Source of the DNA: Breviolum minutum Mf 1.05b.01
Lineage: Eukaryota; Sar; Dinophyceae; Suessiales; Symbiodiniaceae
Assembly (NCBI GenBank): GCA_000507305.1
Contig: DF239147.1
Coordinates: forward strand, 62,001 to 126,000
Length of the DNA: 64,000 bases
Direction: 5' to 3'
In this document: positions 20,838 through 31,904 of the stretch, piece after piece
How positions within the stretch are numbered: position 1 is the first letter of the stretch
Layout: every line of letters starts with the position of its first letter
Made by a program: the position numbers and the translations under genes
Notes under the pieces: model-generated
Told to the model about the DNA's origin: nothing
Database searches by the model: none
The model's input: only the letters and a program-made list of their open reading frames with translations

Positions 20838-21071
20838 ATGAATTGGGTGCAAGCAATGAGGCATGAAATTTATGTTGAACCTCGTATGCCATGTGCCATG
20901 ATAATAGATACCGCTGGATGTCTGCCACCCCAACTGAAAGAAAGCCTCACTTGTCGCTGCAAGCGCTCCTTACGGTGCTTAGACACCCCCAAAAAACACA
21001 AGGATGAGATTACTGTCAACCACAAGAATTCATGTAGAAACCATGCTGAGGAGGGGATGAGGAGGGTATGA
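20838..21071 (+). CDS. ORF of 77 codons, Cys/Lys-rich
   Basis: Contains PQLKESLTCRCKRSLRCLDT then PKKHKDEITVNHKNSCRNHA. Basic with several Cys; the ATG has no supporting context. The overlapping minus frame is more hydrophobic. Confidence 0.28.
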   Translation: MNWVQAMRHEIYVEPRMPCAMIIDTAGCLPPQLKESLTCRCKRSLRCLDTPKKHKDEITVNHKNSCRNHAEEGMRRV

Positions 21072-22059
21072 ATGAGTTTCAAGACCATATAAAATGACAA
21101 AATCGATGCTCTAGCAAATGCACATAAATGGGGTCAACTCAAGACCCCAAATCTGAATCTTAATTGATTGCATTTAAAGATAGAGATTCCACCGCGAAAG
21201 CAATCTGAATAAATCTGGACCAAATCTTTAAACCTCTGGTGTTTCACTGTTTCACCAAGTCTCATTTTTACAGAGGCAAAAGCCAAAAAACCCTCAAGGT
21301 CCTTGCTTTTGCAGGGGGAAATTCCCTCTATAGGACATACTTACAAAATTTCAACACGTGACAAAGATAGAAATTTGCGCCATATTGTCAAATAGGATCA
21401 AATAGGCCTAACTTGGTAGGTTCTGAAGCATTTGTGAGGTATGGAATCTAAAATCTAGGTCACTTGGGACATGTCAGTGTCACCTGCCCATAGCGGTGTT
21501 GGTCCTCCTTCTCAGTGAGCATGCTCTGAAGATGAGGGAAAATGAAAGAATAGAGCCTGAACAGAAATGCAGCTCAAGTTAGCACAATCTAAAGGAGCAA
21601 TTTGCCCTACTTCCCTGATCATTTTACTCAATGAACCTATGCTCATCAAACAATGTATTGGCAAACTTCGGATAAATCTAATCACATCAACCAATGTATA
21701 TTTGTGATTTAAGTTGATTTAAAGTACCATGTATCACCCAACAGGTATCATCACTCTCACCTGGGAAAACTCAGAGCAAATTTTCGAAGGGTGTCCAAAT
21801 CACATGAGAGACCAATGGTACTACGGTTGGTGATGTTTAGTGTCATCTTCTTGGACTTTCTTAGTTGAAATATATCCAATAAAAGGGATCAAATTAAGTT
21901 TCAAACCTTCTGAAGTTTCTGCCAGAAACAGTTTCTTCCCAACCTAAATGGTGAAGCAAAATGCTTTACTTTTTTCAAAAAACATGAAATCCGAGACTGG
22001 AAGATGAAAGTCCAGCTTCCAGTCGCTAAAACTGTATGTTGAATCTATGTCATTTCCCA
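21072..22059. other. AT-rich spacer
   Basis: No coding island or family member seen; the short minus frame 21512-21694 is unconvincing. Confidence 0.35.
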
Positions 22060-22227
22060 TGGGTACACTGGGTTTGGGTCAACAGGTCCACTGTGTGTCA
22101 CTGGACATCTTCGCTTGGTCGCCCCGGCGCCGTGTACGCTTGTCGACTGACCTGCGCCCAGGCGTTTTTTTTGAGGCAAGGTGTTCCATACCCATCGGAT
22201 CAATTTACGGTCCGTTTACCGACATTT
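22060..22227. other. GC-rich coding-like island, strand unresolved
   Basis: Plus frame: LDIFAWSPRRRVRLSTDLRP. Minus frame: ASKKTPGRRSVDKRTRRRGD. Both are protein-like and Arg-rich. The base composition differs sharply from the surroundings, so an exon is likely, directly before a family B fragment. Confidence 0.35.
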
Positions 22228-22277
22228 AGTTGATTTGTATGGTAAATGTAGGTAAATGCAGGTCAATCTACCACACA
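22228..22277. repeat. Family B half-element
   Basis: GTTGATTTGTATGGTAAATGTAGGTAAAT only: centre and right arm, without the left terminus. Confidence 0.5.
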
Positions 22278-22492
22278 TTAATCCTACGGAATATCTTTTT
22301 CGAATCGACTTATGAACTACCAATGGTAGAACTGGTAATTCACCCCAAAACGAAAAAATCAAAAAATGGAACCTGAAAAGATCTCAACATATTTTGAGCT
22401 TCTTTCCGAACAATTTTGGGGTTCAATGGTAGTTGTCTGGGGAGTATGTGTTTGGACCAATCTCAACGGTTCACATAAAAACAACGACATAC

Positions 22493-22587
22493 TGTTGACG
22501 GAAGAAATCCTGCACCAGGTGGGATGTATAAAACCTTGCAAATGATGGGATAAACTACCTATCAACTGGTGCAGGATTTCTTCCATG
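22493..22587. repeat. Family A element, copy 2
   Basis: GGAAGAAATCCTGCACCAGGTG left; ACTGGTGCAGGATTTCTTCC right (16-bp uninterrupted arm match). Central GATGTATAAAACCTTGCAAA is in the same order as copy 3. Confidence 0.8.
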
Positions 22588-23344
22588 AAAAGCAGCACCA
22601 CCCCACAAAAAATCAACATATTCGAGGTTCTTCTGAAACATGCTCCCATGATCTGCTATGAGCAGATATCATACAGTGAACCACCCCCCCAAAAAAACAC
22701 GTTCAACGATTTTGAAAAGACCCACCAGGGGAACAACAAAAAAATCCTTAATCATCCTTATCTTAGAAATCAAAATAAATAATCTGTTCCCACCAGCTAA
22801 AGATTTTGCTTGCTTTTGTTTTGTCTCAAGTTGCTCCCAAAAAATTGCGGTCCACATCATCTTCACCCTTTAGACTGTTCACACACCCAACAGCTGAAAA
22901 TCGAGAACCCTGAAGAAACCCTAGACATACAACCATATACTTCTTGACCTTCGGTGCTTCAGCGGATTTTATTTTTGGGCTCAATCGATATTTGGATGTT
23001 TTGGGAGGCATGGACCTTTGCGCCTTTTCGTGGTATAAAAGGTACCGTAAAACTCATTTTTTTTTGGCACAGTTTCCAACAGGAAGGTTGGTAGTGGGTC
23101 CTTCTTGCATAAAGAATCATAAAGACCACATTTTAGAGGTAAACGTCAGAAATGCTTGAAACCACTGAAACCAGAAGCTAGAAATCATGAGGTATATGAA
23201 AAATCCTTCATCAACAAACAGCCAAAACATCATATATCTTCAAACATCATCTCAATTTTTTGCTGAAAAAAGGCACCTGCGTGTTTTTTTTGTCCCCTCA
23301 CTTTTCTGGCTTTTTGTAGGTTTCGATTAACAGCTCCTGTTTTT

Positions 23345-23482
23345 ATGTTAAAGCTCCCCAAGACGGAAAACAGGTATTTCGGCCATCGCTTTCCGAGCCT
23401 TGAATTCAAGCTGCGAGATTTGAGTGGCGGAAGTTACTTTGTGCTGCCTGGCGCGGGAGAAGCAAACCTACATGAACGGTGA
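23345..23482 (+). CDS. Small ORF of 45 codons or last exon
   Basis: ATG 23345 to TGA 23480-23482. It carries GHRFPSLEFKLRDLSGGSYF then VLPGAGEANLHER. Codon character is uniform and clearly better than the other five frames. An internal ACAG at 23370 is an alternative acceptor, in which case only 23374-23482 is exon. Unknown family. Confidence 0.5.
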   Translation: MLKLPKTENRYFGHRFPSLEFKLRDLSGGSYFVLPGAGEANLHER

Positions 23483-23706
23483 ACAATGGCCACTATGAAC
23501 AAGGGGAAATGTAGGTAAATATCCCCTACATGGAGCATCTGGGATATAACAATCTATAATAACAGTATACATAATATACACTTAAACATGAGTTGCGGGC
23601 AATTTTTTTTGTGGTTTGGGGTAATCGGCAAACTAGGATGGCAGTCCATCCTACACAACCCTGGCAAATAAACAAACACATGTGTAACAAACTACTTCTA
23701 CCAAGG

Positions 23707-23790
23707 CATCGAAAATCCTCCTAACACCTTTTGAGGAGGTATTTTGACACCCAAATCCCTTCTCAGAATATGTTTGGAGGATTTTGGATG
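23707..23790. repeat. Family E element, copy 1
   Basis: Arms CATCGAAAATCCTCCTAACA and TGTTTGGAGGATTTTGGATG pair over about 25 bases. The CTTCTCAG junction is shared with copy 2 at 47.3 kb. Confidence 0.65.
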
Positions 23791-23919
23791 TGCAAGGTAT
23801 CTTTTCATGAAACACCCTGCCCAACTTCTCCCAACAAAAAACATCAAAAAACACTACCCCTGCCAGAAAAAAGGGCCTGAACAATCACACCATCTTAAAG
23901 GGAGACACCAAGTGGCAGG

Positions 23920-24026
23920 TATACACTCCCCAAAATTAAGATAGCAGCTACCAGGAGGCCTTCCCCCAAGGAAACTGATCTTCCAACCCTAGTGTTGGGG
24001 GGCTATGTTAGTTCCTTGGAGGGTAA
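23920..24026. repeat. Family C element
   Basis: ATACACTCCCCAAAATTAAG left, TATGTTAGTTCCTTGGAGGG right. Keeps AAGGAAACTGATCTTCCAAC in the middle. Confidence 0.65.
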
Positions 24027-24203
24027 CAGCAATACGGTCCGCAAACGTCGTCAGCGATCACACGACCATCGGGGTACCGTTTCACCTGCTGAGCTTATCC
24101 ACTGCGTCGGTGACGATTTCGCCGATCCTGATGGCTCCACTGTTGTATGGCCATTGAAGGGCCCGAACAATGGTATGATCATATATATCATATGGGTTCT
24201 AGC

Positions 24204-24235
<32 letters not shown>

Positions 24236-24438
24236 CTACTACTACTACTACTACTACTACTACTGCAGTTACAAGTAAATCTACGAGTACAACCACCCCT
24301 TGCGCATTTCCCGAGTCCTCTCCGCCGTGCGATGCTCGCATCCCGGAACCTTCTGATCAGGGTGCTGTAGCTGGTTACCAGCATCATTTTAGGCAGCGGC
24401 AGGGTTTTTTTGACCGTAAAATTGCTGGATATTCATAG
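24027..24438 (+). CDS. Candidate exon with Thr-repeat tract
   Basis: Plus frame starting at the edge of the family C element: VRKRRQRSHDHRGTVSPAEL then IHCVGDDFADPDGSTVVWPL, a run of about 20 Thr coded by ACA/ACT repeats, then FPESSPPCDARIPEPSDQGA, stop 24438. The first part is the most convincing. The repeat run may be intronic or a real low-complexity linker. Confidence 0.4.
24203..24264. repeat. Compound (CAA)n(CTA)n microsatellite
   Basis: About 11 CAA units pass directly into about 10 CTA units; it lies inside the open frame above. Confidence 0.85.
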
Positions 24439-24439
24439 G

Positions 24440-24916
24440 AAATTCAGAGGAAACTTACTGGACATGCAGGAAGCATTGATGGACAAATGATAAACATCTA
24501 TAGGAAGCTTGCTTTCTAGGCATTAAAAAAATGTTCTACTGGAAACAACATAACGTGAGTTGGGTGATGAATGATTGTGCTACTTAAAGAATTTCCTTGC
24601 ACCCCTTTTCGATAGGTCCCAAGTCTTGAGGAAATAACATCAATGCAATTCCACCACACCCCGGCACCATACCTCCAGGTATATCTGAACCCCAAAATGA
24701 AAAGAAAGGTTTGGTGTATTTTCCCTAGGTATGCTGAGAAAATCCCAGAGAGATACGTTTCCTTTTTCAGGGCGACACATGATTCTGTGGCGTTTTGCCT
24801 ATATCCGTCCCGTATGGTTCTCCCATGAAGTTTTACCATTCTCCCCACATGGCAAAATACTCAGTGACAAAGGACTCAACCCAAGTTTGTTCAATTCTAA
24901 AGTCACAGGGCAAATT
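24440..24916. other. Spacer before the GAT array
   Basis: Overlapping weak frames on both strands (24516-24848 minus; 24731 onward plus), none convincing. Confidence 0.3.
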
Positions 24917-24935
24917 GATGAAGATGATGATGGCA

Positions 24936-25010
<75 letters not shown>

Positions 25011-25057
25011 ATGATGATGATGAAGATGATGAAGATGAAGATGAAGATGATGATGGC

Positions 25058-25099
<42 letters not shown>

Positions 25100-25128
25100 G
25101 ATGAAATGATGATGGCAATGATGATGAA

Positions 25129-25193
<65 letters not shown>

Positions 25194-25194
25194 G
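24917..25194. repeat. Long (GAT)n microsatellite, 278 bp
   Basis: Imperfect GAT/GAA/GGC array that stays in triplet phase and so produces long poly-Asp, poly-Met, poly-His, poly-Ile and poly-Ser frames. The open frames across it are therefore not evidence of genes. Confidence 0.95.
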
Positions 25195-26298
25195 TAGGCC
25201 TAGGCAAAACATATATAATACTGGTGGACCACTCAACATACATAACCATGACCATAAACAGCACACATACTCATCCTTGAGGAACCTGGTTGTAAACTGC
25301 GCATGTCATCTATGAAACTCATAGTACATCTGAACACCAAACATGGATGCATTTAAAACAAACAAATCCGGTAGAACTTGATCGATTCTTGATATGACAC
25401 CACAACCAAGGATATGACAAAACAACCAAGCGGACTCAGCACAACAAACAAAGAACTTGACTTGTAATACAACAAGCAAGAATCCTGAATCATCCAATTT
25501 GATACTTCAATGATTCTAGAAGACATATTGATAGTAATGTTGAAGAGTGTATAGTTTATAATTCATATGTTGATGTTTTCTTCCATACCAATATGATTCG
25601 GTTCGTGAAAGAATTGTTTCCATGGATTTTTTACACATTTTCCCTGTTGTTTGTTCAGCTATCGCGGTGCCCGCCATCGCCTGCACAAAAGTCTTCCGAA
25701 ATCGATCCACCTGTGGGACAAGGATTAGATCTCAAGGGAGAAGGGTGCTTAAATGATGATATATCCTAGTCAGGTAATACTCCAAGTGGTACAACCCTCA
25801 ATTTGAGGAAAATGCCTTCCAACTTTTAAGTAACAGCCTTCCCCCTCTAAGGTTAAAAAAAATATTCAGGGGTTTAAGTGAAAAAGGGACTTTGGAACAT
25901 CTCTCATGTGTCTCAAATCTTAGTCACACACACACACACACCAAACTCTGCCAGAAATTGCTTTTGAGTTTGGCCTGGGGTTTAATGATCCTATCATGAT
26001 CTATCCATGCTTTCAAGTATCTCCTAACTTGGCCTCTTGGCTCCCTTGATATGGCAGGGTTACAGTATTTTGGATGGGTGTTACGCGGGTGCTGGTGGAC
26101 ATGATTAAATTTGCGTATGTAAGAATGATTGTATTTACATAAATTTGTGATATAAAATGAAATGAACAAATAAAATATAATATACGTTTAATTACAAACT
26201 AAATTAAGTCTTGTACACGACCACATGGTGCTATTTGACTTTACCATATTTCACAAACTTCAAAACCAAAAAGCATTGTTGCATACACTGAGGTTTAC
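25195..26298. other. AT-rich spacer
   Basis: (CA)n at 25925-25942. Minus frames 25306-25497 and 25516-25710 are weak. Confidence 0.35.
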
Positions 26299-26487
26299 TC
26301 AACATGCAATAACTGTGTCGTCCTGGTCAGTGGCATCAGGGATGTGGGGATAAGATGGAGTTTTGCCACCACTCATCAGAGATGTCACTCCTAACAACTT
26401 TGAAAACAACGGCATCATCCATAACAACGACCTCTCCAACATCGTAATCAGCGATACCCACACTAGAAACTTTTTGGGGAAAAACAT
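26299..26487 (-). CDS. Candidate exon, unknown product
   Basis: Minus frame whose last third, MSGGKTPSYPHIPDATDQDD then TVIAC and stop, is strongly protein-like. The upstream hydrophobic part may be intron. Product unknown. Confidence 0.32.
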   Translation of the reverse strand: MFFPKKFLVWVSLITMLERSLLWMMPLFSKLLGVTSLMSGGKTPSYPHIPDATDQDDTVIAC

Positions 26488-26754
26488 GTATACTCAGAGG
26501 CAGTTTCAAGAAACAAATCGCAAAATCGAATCTAAACGAATTTCATTCCCAATAAAGAAACAACAAACAGCATACTTCCAGCAATCCAGCTGCTGTTAGT
26601 TTCACCCTTGGTGTTCTTCGATACCCGGTGTATACCATCCATTTGTCAATTTGAGGGTACGAGTTTCTTACCTTGTCTAGTCGGGACCTCATCAAAGAAC
26701 TCCCCTTGGATGCTGGGCGAATGCAACAGCAGGTCATCCTGGTGTCTCTGAGGT

Positions 26755-26830
26755 GGATGCTTTTGGAATACGACTTTCCTATTGGGGAGGCCTATTTTCA
26801 GGGGCGAACTGTTAGTTTCAGAGAGGGTAT
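26755..26830. repeat. Family C element, right half
   Basis: TATTTTCAGGGGCGAACTG then TTAGTTTCAGAGAGGGTA. The left arm is not clear. Confidence 0.55.
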
Positions 26831-27225
26831 TCTTTCAGGAATGCCAGTGGAATCATGGGGGGGTAAACATCCCTTGAGGATCCTTAAGGTATATCCATGT
26901 ATAGCCTCAAATGCAAAAACATGAGAATCCTACATTGTCTTGATTGTCACTGGACAGCTGGGTGAGGCAACGCCACCAATATACCAAACCTCGATTCTCT
27001 CTGTGTAGACTCCATGTGAATGCTAAAGTTGTGATTTTGATCTTTGATCTTTGTATAAATGGGAACTCTGTGCTCAACACTAATCAACACTGATGATCAA
27101 CCATCCAACAAAAATTCCCCCATCTTCATCTCCACCTTTCACATCCACTTCACATTTCAACAGAACTTCCAATAAACTCCCCCAACAAAAATCAACATGA
27201 CACCTGAAAATATATCATAAATATA

Positions 27226-27365
27226 TCAACCCTCAAAAAAAAACGGAGATTCTAGTTGGTCATCTTCGGGGGTGTTGCTTCCTGAGTCTCCCAACCAAGG
27301 TGCTAAGACCTCCCTCCGAAGCACCCTTGGAATGGAGCGACCAGCGACAAGTTCAACCCCAAGAA
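27226..27365 (-). CDS. Candidate C-terminal exon next to element K
   Basis: Minus frame reading VELVAGRSIPRVLRREVLAP then WLGDSGSNTPEDDQLESPFF, stop near 27226. Good codon character, and it abuts a family K element at its upstream side. Unknown family. Confidence 0.42.
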
Positions 27366-27371
27366 TGGTCG

Positions 27372-27430
27372 AGTATAGTTGGTGGTTGAGTTTTTTCGCC
27401 ACCCAGTTGAAAAATATCCGCAAGTCCTAG
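27372..27430. repeat. Family K repeat, copy 1
   Basis: AGTTGGTGGTTGAG ... CCAGTTGAAAAATATCCGCAAG, same order as at 33.3, 52.6 and 63.9 kb. Confidence 0.55.
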
Positions 27431-27540
27431 ACTTGGATTATCTTCGCCAGGGAATTAAGGGGTAAAACCAAAAAATGATGTTGAAACCACGACCTATAGT
27501 GGTATGTTGGGAATTGTCATGGAAATCTCCCAATTGCCAC

Positions 27541-27646
27541 ACACCCCAGCAACAAAAAGGCCTTAAAGCTTAATATGGCCTTATTGCGGGATGGTGGTTA
27601 AGGATCCTTCTATAAATAAAGGCCTTTTTGCCGGGGGGGGGGGTGA
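27541..27646. repeat. Family J-like element
   Basis: ACACCCCAGCAACAAAAAGGCC left pairs with AAGGCCTTTTTGCCGGGG right. Ends in an 11-G run; the centre has CTTAATATGGCCTTATT. Confidence 0.6.
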
Positions 27647-27649
27647 CAC

Positions 27650-28386
27650 TGGGAGGGTGAGTCCCTGAGATTTCCATGACAATTGAGGAGCACTGGTTTT
27701 TTCAAAATTTGAATGGTAGGGTCCAGGCATTGGGCCCCCAATCAATTTGAACACCTTGCAGTTTCAAACCCTTACTGTAAAAAGGTGGAAATAACTTGTT
27801 GTGAAGAATTGTGCCGGGCCGAGGGAAAGGAGCATTCAACTCTAGATTGCATCATTTTGTTCAGTTTCATGCTTCAGCGGAGGGTATCATATTCATCATG
27901 TACTTGTTTCACCTTTTTTTGGAAACATAATATTTGGTAAATGTATTTAGTGTATTAACCTTAAACAACCACACAACTCTTGAAGCATCGCTTCCAAATC
28001 CCCCTTGATCAGCAACAAAAGACGGTCATCTCCATCCAATTAACATCTACACCAACTTTCTCTACAACAAGTCAAGTTGGAACCAGTGTTATTTCAAAGT
28101 CATGACACGCCTTTTTTTTGGCTGGGTGCGATTTGACCCTCATTCGAACATCTTGTCAGGTCAAGCATGGAAGCAACACAATTTCATCGATGGAAAAATT
28201 GACTTTGCAGAACCCGAAATAGGATGCATCATCTTTTAATTCAAATCATAGGGATAACCCTACGTTAATATAGAACATGACCTGCAAACTCTTGGGAAAC
28301 AAAATGTTCATGCCAAGTAGCACTTGTGCTTGTCAACATGGGCTTGAACCTGCTTGCCGTCACCAGGAAAAAAAAACCCCATAAAT
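27650..28386. other. Spacer
   Basis: Plus frame 27713-27940 is weak; nothing else seen. Confidence 0.3.
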
Positions 28387-28498
28387 TTACCTGAAACTAA
28401 CAACTAAAAGAACAGAAAATGGATCTTCGGAAGATGGAATTTCCGTTTTGGAAGGCCTATTTTGAGGGGGCGAACTGATAACTTTTTAGGGAGGGTAT
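28387..28498. repeat. Family C element
   Basis: TTTACCTGAAACTAACAACT left; ACTTTTTAGGGAGGGTA right, with GGGGGCGAACTGATAAC inside. Lies at the 3' side of the minus-strand island at 28508. Confidence 0.7.
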
Positions 28499-28507
28499 CA
28501 CAAGTAG

Positions 28508-28660
28508 GTGCTGTATGATATCATTGGCACCATGAACCTTGAAGGTCGATTTGTCTGTTTGGGTGCTTTCAACGGCAAGAACTCCTTGACATGTCATGAC
28601 CATTGGAGATAATTTGGAAACAGAACAATTCCCATGACTGAAAAATTCTACTAGCCACAA
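28508..28660 (-). CDS. Candidate exon of the 28.5-32.3 kb minus-strand tract
   Basis: Reads SVSKLSPMVMTCQGVLAVES then TQTDKSTFKVHGANDIIQHL and loses coding character where the family C element starts. Possible last exon of the tract upstream. Confidence 0.38.
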
Positions 28661-28717
28661 CCCCCCTTGGTGTTTTGTGGCAAGGCGACATGATTCATTG
28701 AAACATCACACCACAAA

Positions 28718-29032
28718 TCATGAAACAAAATCCTGGAAGAAAACGTCCATACTTTCTGACATCTGCATTATGGGACAAGTACCTAAGCAAATCACACTGT
28801 TCATAGAAACAACAACCTTCTTATTGCACATCCTGCAACTATACCTACCAAAAACAAAGGTGAAAACGACTCTTCCGACCATAGACCGCCTGCCAATCAA
28901 AGGTTTATCAATGACAAGGACTTTGAAGGTATTGCCTCGATAGTCGACAACAAAGCAACAACAAAAGGAAACTGAAAGTTCCCGACCGATTGAGGTTCGC
29001 GTTTGTTTTGCAAAAAGTTGAAGACTTGTCAC
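28718..29032 (-). CDS. Candidate exon, hydrophobic segment
   Basis: Minus frame of 104 codons with VDYRGNTFKVLVIDKPLIGR then VVFTFVFGRYSCRMCNKKVV. Mixed hydrophobic and Cys-bearing. A plus-strand frame 28677-28943 competes. Product unknown. Confidence 0.32.
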   Translation of the reverse strand: MTSLQLFAKQTRTSIGRELSVSFCCCFVVDYRGNTFKVLVIDKPLIGRRSMVGRVVFTFVFGRYSCRMCNKKVVVSMNSVICLGTCPIMQMSESMDVFFQDFVS

Positions 29033-29105
29033 GCTCGCATCTGTATAAATATCAATACATAAAATATGAATATATATAAATACAAATCTATATATACATG
29101 TCTAT

Positions 29106-29440
29106 TTATACATATGTACAAAAAGAATATCCCTTATTGTCGCGGGCTAGCTTGCTAGGAGATGCTGGGCGACGCTTTCTGGCATCCTGCTCCTTCGCCT
29201 GGATGGTGAGATGCTTGCTCCACATGTCTTCGATGCCCGCTTTGCCCTGCATCACCCGGTCATGGCTGAGCGATAGATTGGGGTAGTATCCTTGCATGGC
29301 GCCTGTTTGGAAATTTCGTCTACAGCCTCCGCTTCGTCTCACCCTGTGCGACGGCTCTCGACCTTTGGGACGGTCTTGCACAGGGGGGGGTTGTCTGTTG
29401 GACCCCCACCGACTGACGTCGTTCACCATGTCGAACCTGA
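29106..29440 (-). CDS. Candidate Arg/Lys-rich exon
   Basis: GC-rich minus frame: GGCRRNFQTGAMQGYYPNLS then MWSKHLTIQAKEQDARKRRP, stop at 29106. Strongly protein-like; basic C-terminus could be nucleic-acid binding. No family recognised. Confidence 0.42.
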
Positions 29441-30183
29441 CAGGAAACAATGAACTTGCCAACTCTACTCCAGAGCTTTTCTATCAGACCGAACAGAGGT
29501 CGCCAAAACTGCATGACATGCACATACTTCCCCGAGCAGCTCTGAACTTTTTGGTGGGGACCCAAGAAGCAGACATCCAACAAGATGACGTCCAGACACC
29601 AACCCTGGCTAACTCCCAGCCTTCCATATTGCCCACTCCACTTCTCTCATGACCTCAAGGTGAAAAGGTGCCTACAAAGAGTAAATCCAAAAAGTCCACA
29701 AAAAACAACACTTCACGACTTCAAATTATATGATGCTGTTCGCTGGTAAAACATGTCGATCAAATCATCCTCAACGTTGACTCAACCTTGTGCAGGTTAT
29801 CCACCGAAACAATAACTCATCGTGCTTGATGACTAAGAAACATGAACCTCTTCAACAAGAATGCATACACGCACACATCTCTACACAGCTAGTCCGACTA
29901 TCTGCAACTTCTTGGTTGTCTGTCGGCCCACCACCGACCGAGCATGTAGACACTGGACAGGTGCCTGGAGCAAACAACAAACGTGTCACGGCATGTTGAA
30001 AACTCATCGAAAACGACCCGAGACCAGACAAAAGGTGCAGGCTGACCAGTACACGCATGTCACTGATGTTCTTCCGAGCATTTTTTTTGTCCGTGCCCAG
30101 TTCGTCAAAAAACCATTCTTTGAACAAATCCCCGGAAGACTGGGCCGGGTCCCATCTACAAGAATTTGGTGCACCAACGCGCT

Positions 30184-30258
30184 TCACTCTGACAAAGTGT
30201 CCCAAAGTTCATCGCCGTCTGAGTCGGCGTCGTTGTCCAGGAGTTCTGGAGGAGCCAT
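30184..30258 (-). CDS. Small acidic ORF or exon, 24 codons
   Basis: ATG to TGA on minus: PPELLDNDADSDGDELWDTL. Typical acidic linker composition. An adjoining frame downstream (GDLFKEWFFDELGTDKKNAR, about 30060-30150) may be the continuation after a frame change. Confidence 0.38.
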   Translation of the reverse strand: MAPPELLDNDADSDGDELWDTLSE

Positions 30259-30368
30259 CTGCCCTCTTCGGCTTGTTTTTGGAGATGTTTAGGTGGATCG
30301 TCTGGTTCTCCATCATCAGGAAACTGATGCCTTGCACCACCACTGGCTTTTGCTGCAGGGACTTTTAA

Positions 30369-30731
30369 TTAAAAAACAAAGCCACTACAAATTTCCCTCC
30401 CTCCCCCTGCTTCTTTCAAGGCCTTCTCCTTCAGCTTCTTCCTGGCTCTGTACTCCTGCTTTCTCTTCCTTTCTTGCTCCTTTGTTCTCTTCTTCTTTTT
30501 GTTGCGCTTCTTCTTCTTCTTCTTCTTCTGCTTTCCTTTCTCCTTCTCCCTCCTTTGTCTGGCCTCCTTGGCCTTCTTCTTCTCCTCCTTCTTGTTCTGA
30601 TCCCACTCCTGGCCCCTTGCCAGGAAGCTCTTCACCAGGTCTTGGTGATCCTCCTCCAATTCAGGACTACAGCTGTCAGCCATGCTCTTCCTAATCTTTG
30701 TGGCTATGCCCTCAAGGTGAAATGGCTGCAC
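30369..30731 (-). CDS. Lysine-rich coding segment
   Basis: Minus frame: DSCSPELEEDHQDLVKSFLA then a run dominated by K, E, R and Q from codon about 45 to 110 (charged coiled coil or single alpha-helix). CTT/TTC microsatellite on the plus strand underlies the run. The first 45 residues look like ordinary protein. Likely one exon of the same minus-strand gene. Confidence 0.42.
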   Translation of the reverse strand: MQPFHLEGIATKIRKSMADSCSPELEEDHQDLVKSFLARGQEWDQNKKEEKKKAKEARQRREKEKGKQKKKKKKKRNKKKKRTKEQERKRKQEYRARKKLKEKALKEAGGGREICSGFVF

Positions 30732-30774
30732 AGGAAACCAACATCAAGTACATGCTCACATGTTCATGTGGCTA

Positions 30775-30970
30775 CTATGCAGCCTGTGTCTCCACCGTGT
30801 CGAAGCGCTTCTTCAGGCTATAGCACAGGTTGCTGGTGGCGTCGTTGAAGTGCTTGCTCTCCTTGTGCTGAAGCTCTCACCAGACCCCGAGACTGAAGGG
30901 CATCGTGCAAAGTGATGCCATTCGGCAGGGTGATGCTCCGGTTCATCATGCCCAGGGCCTGCCGGGAAAA
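30775..30970 (-). CDS. Coding segment with a frame switch
   Basis: QALGMMNRSITLPNGITLHD (about 30875-30965) passes into HKESKHFNDATSNLCYSLKK and RFDTVETQ (about 30775-30860) in another frame within a few bases. No intron of plausible size separates them, so this is a frameshifted copy or an assembly indel. Confidence 0.4.
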
Positions 30971-31035
30971 AAGCACGGGACTGCGTCTTTTTTCTGACGG
31001 GGCTCAAAGAAAAGTAGAAAAAGCGAGCAACTCTC

Positions 31036-31450
31036 TCAGTTCAAACTCTTAAGGTGTAGAGCTAATAATAAAAAGATTTGTAGCTTGTAGGGCGAATCTT
31101 GAAACCGCAGGGGTTTATTGAATATGGGCCTCAGGCATTGACTGGGAGCCGAACTGCTGCTCGCCGTGGCATGGTGTGAGCCCAAGTCTACGTCTTCTTG
31201 GGGGTGGAGGCTCTCCCGTTTCGCACGTGCAAGGTCCTGCACGTTCTCAAATCCATTCTGAACCCGTGGTCCTCCGCCTCACGCTTCGCAGCATCTTCTC
31301 CTGCTTCCTCCTCTTCAAAAGCACCTTCAACTCTAGGTGCTTGTCCCGGCCATGTCTTTGACAATTTTCTCGAAATTGAAGCAATTGGTCGGCCTCCTTC
31401 AGGTTGTCCGGGTCCGCCCCCATGAGGATCAGCAGGTTCTGCACTTCCTA
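31036..31450 (-). CDS. Coding segment with frame switches
   Basis: Starts after GGTAG with VQNLLILMGADPDNLKEADQ, then protein-like text moves to another frame (VEGAFEEEEAGEDAAKREAE) and again to a third (LARAKRESLHPQEDVDLGSH). Three frames in 400 bp without obvious introns suggests a decaying gene or uncorrected indels. Product unknown. Confidence 0.4.
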
Positions 31451-31904
31451 CCAAGGTGGATATTGATGGGACAGATTCCGTTTTTTCAACTCTACTGTGG
31501 TATGAGCCGAAGACAAGCGGGGGAACCAGCTGCGTTCATGAGTAAATATGGAGGCTCGCATTGCAGGCCGTGGATAACAGCCAGAATCCAAATCAAGAAG
31601 CCCATGCAGAATCCAAGCAGTGAATCACTATGATGGCACGCATAATAACTAACGATACTTACGGCTTTGAGCAAGAAGCGGGCATGCAAATCACAGCGGC
31701 GCTGTTGTTGCTACTTTTTTTTTAAAACCCTCGCCATCGGTTGCTGTCTGTGCTTGTGCTGATCATACCCTTCAGTTGCCGGAAAATGGCCACTTGCGGC
31801 AGGCAGCCTATTTACATCGCACGAAGGCCTTTGTCCTGGCACTGAGCAGGTGCATCCTCCAGTGTAGCCTCGCCAGTCCTACATCACAGCACTACGAACC
31901 CAGC
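31451..31904. other. Spacer inside the GC-rich tract
   Basis: No convincing frame; could be intron between the flanking minus-strand segments. Confidence 0.3.

Noticed and set aside
24833-25315. Open frames of poly-Asp, poly-His, poly-Ile, poly-Met and poly-Ser
   Set aside because: All derive from the GAT triplet array; the residue changes only with frame and strand.
30293-30848. Plus-strand Ser/Leu/Phe-rich frames of up to 133 codons
   Set aside because: They are the antisense of the Lys/Glu-rich minus-strand segment and of a CTT-type repeat.
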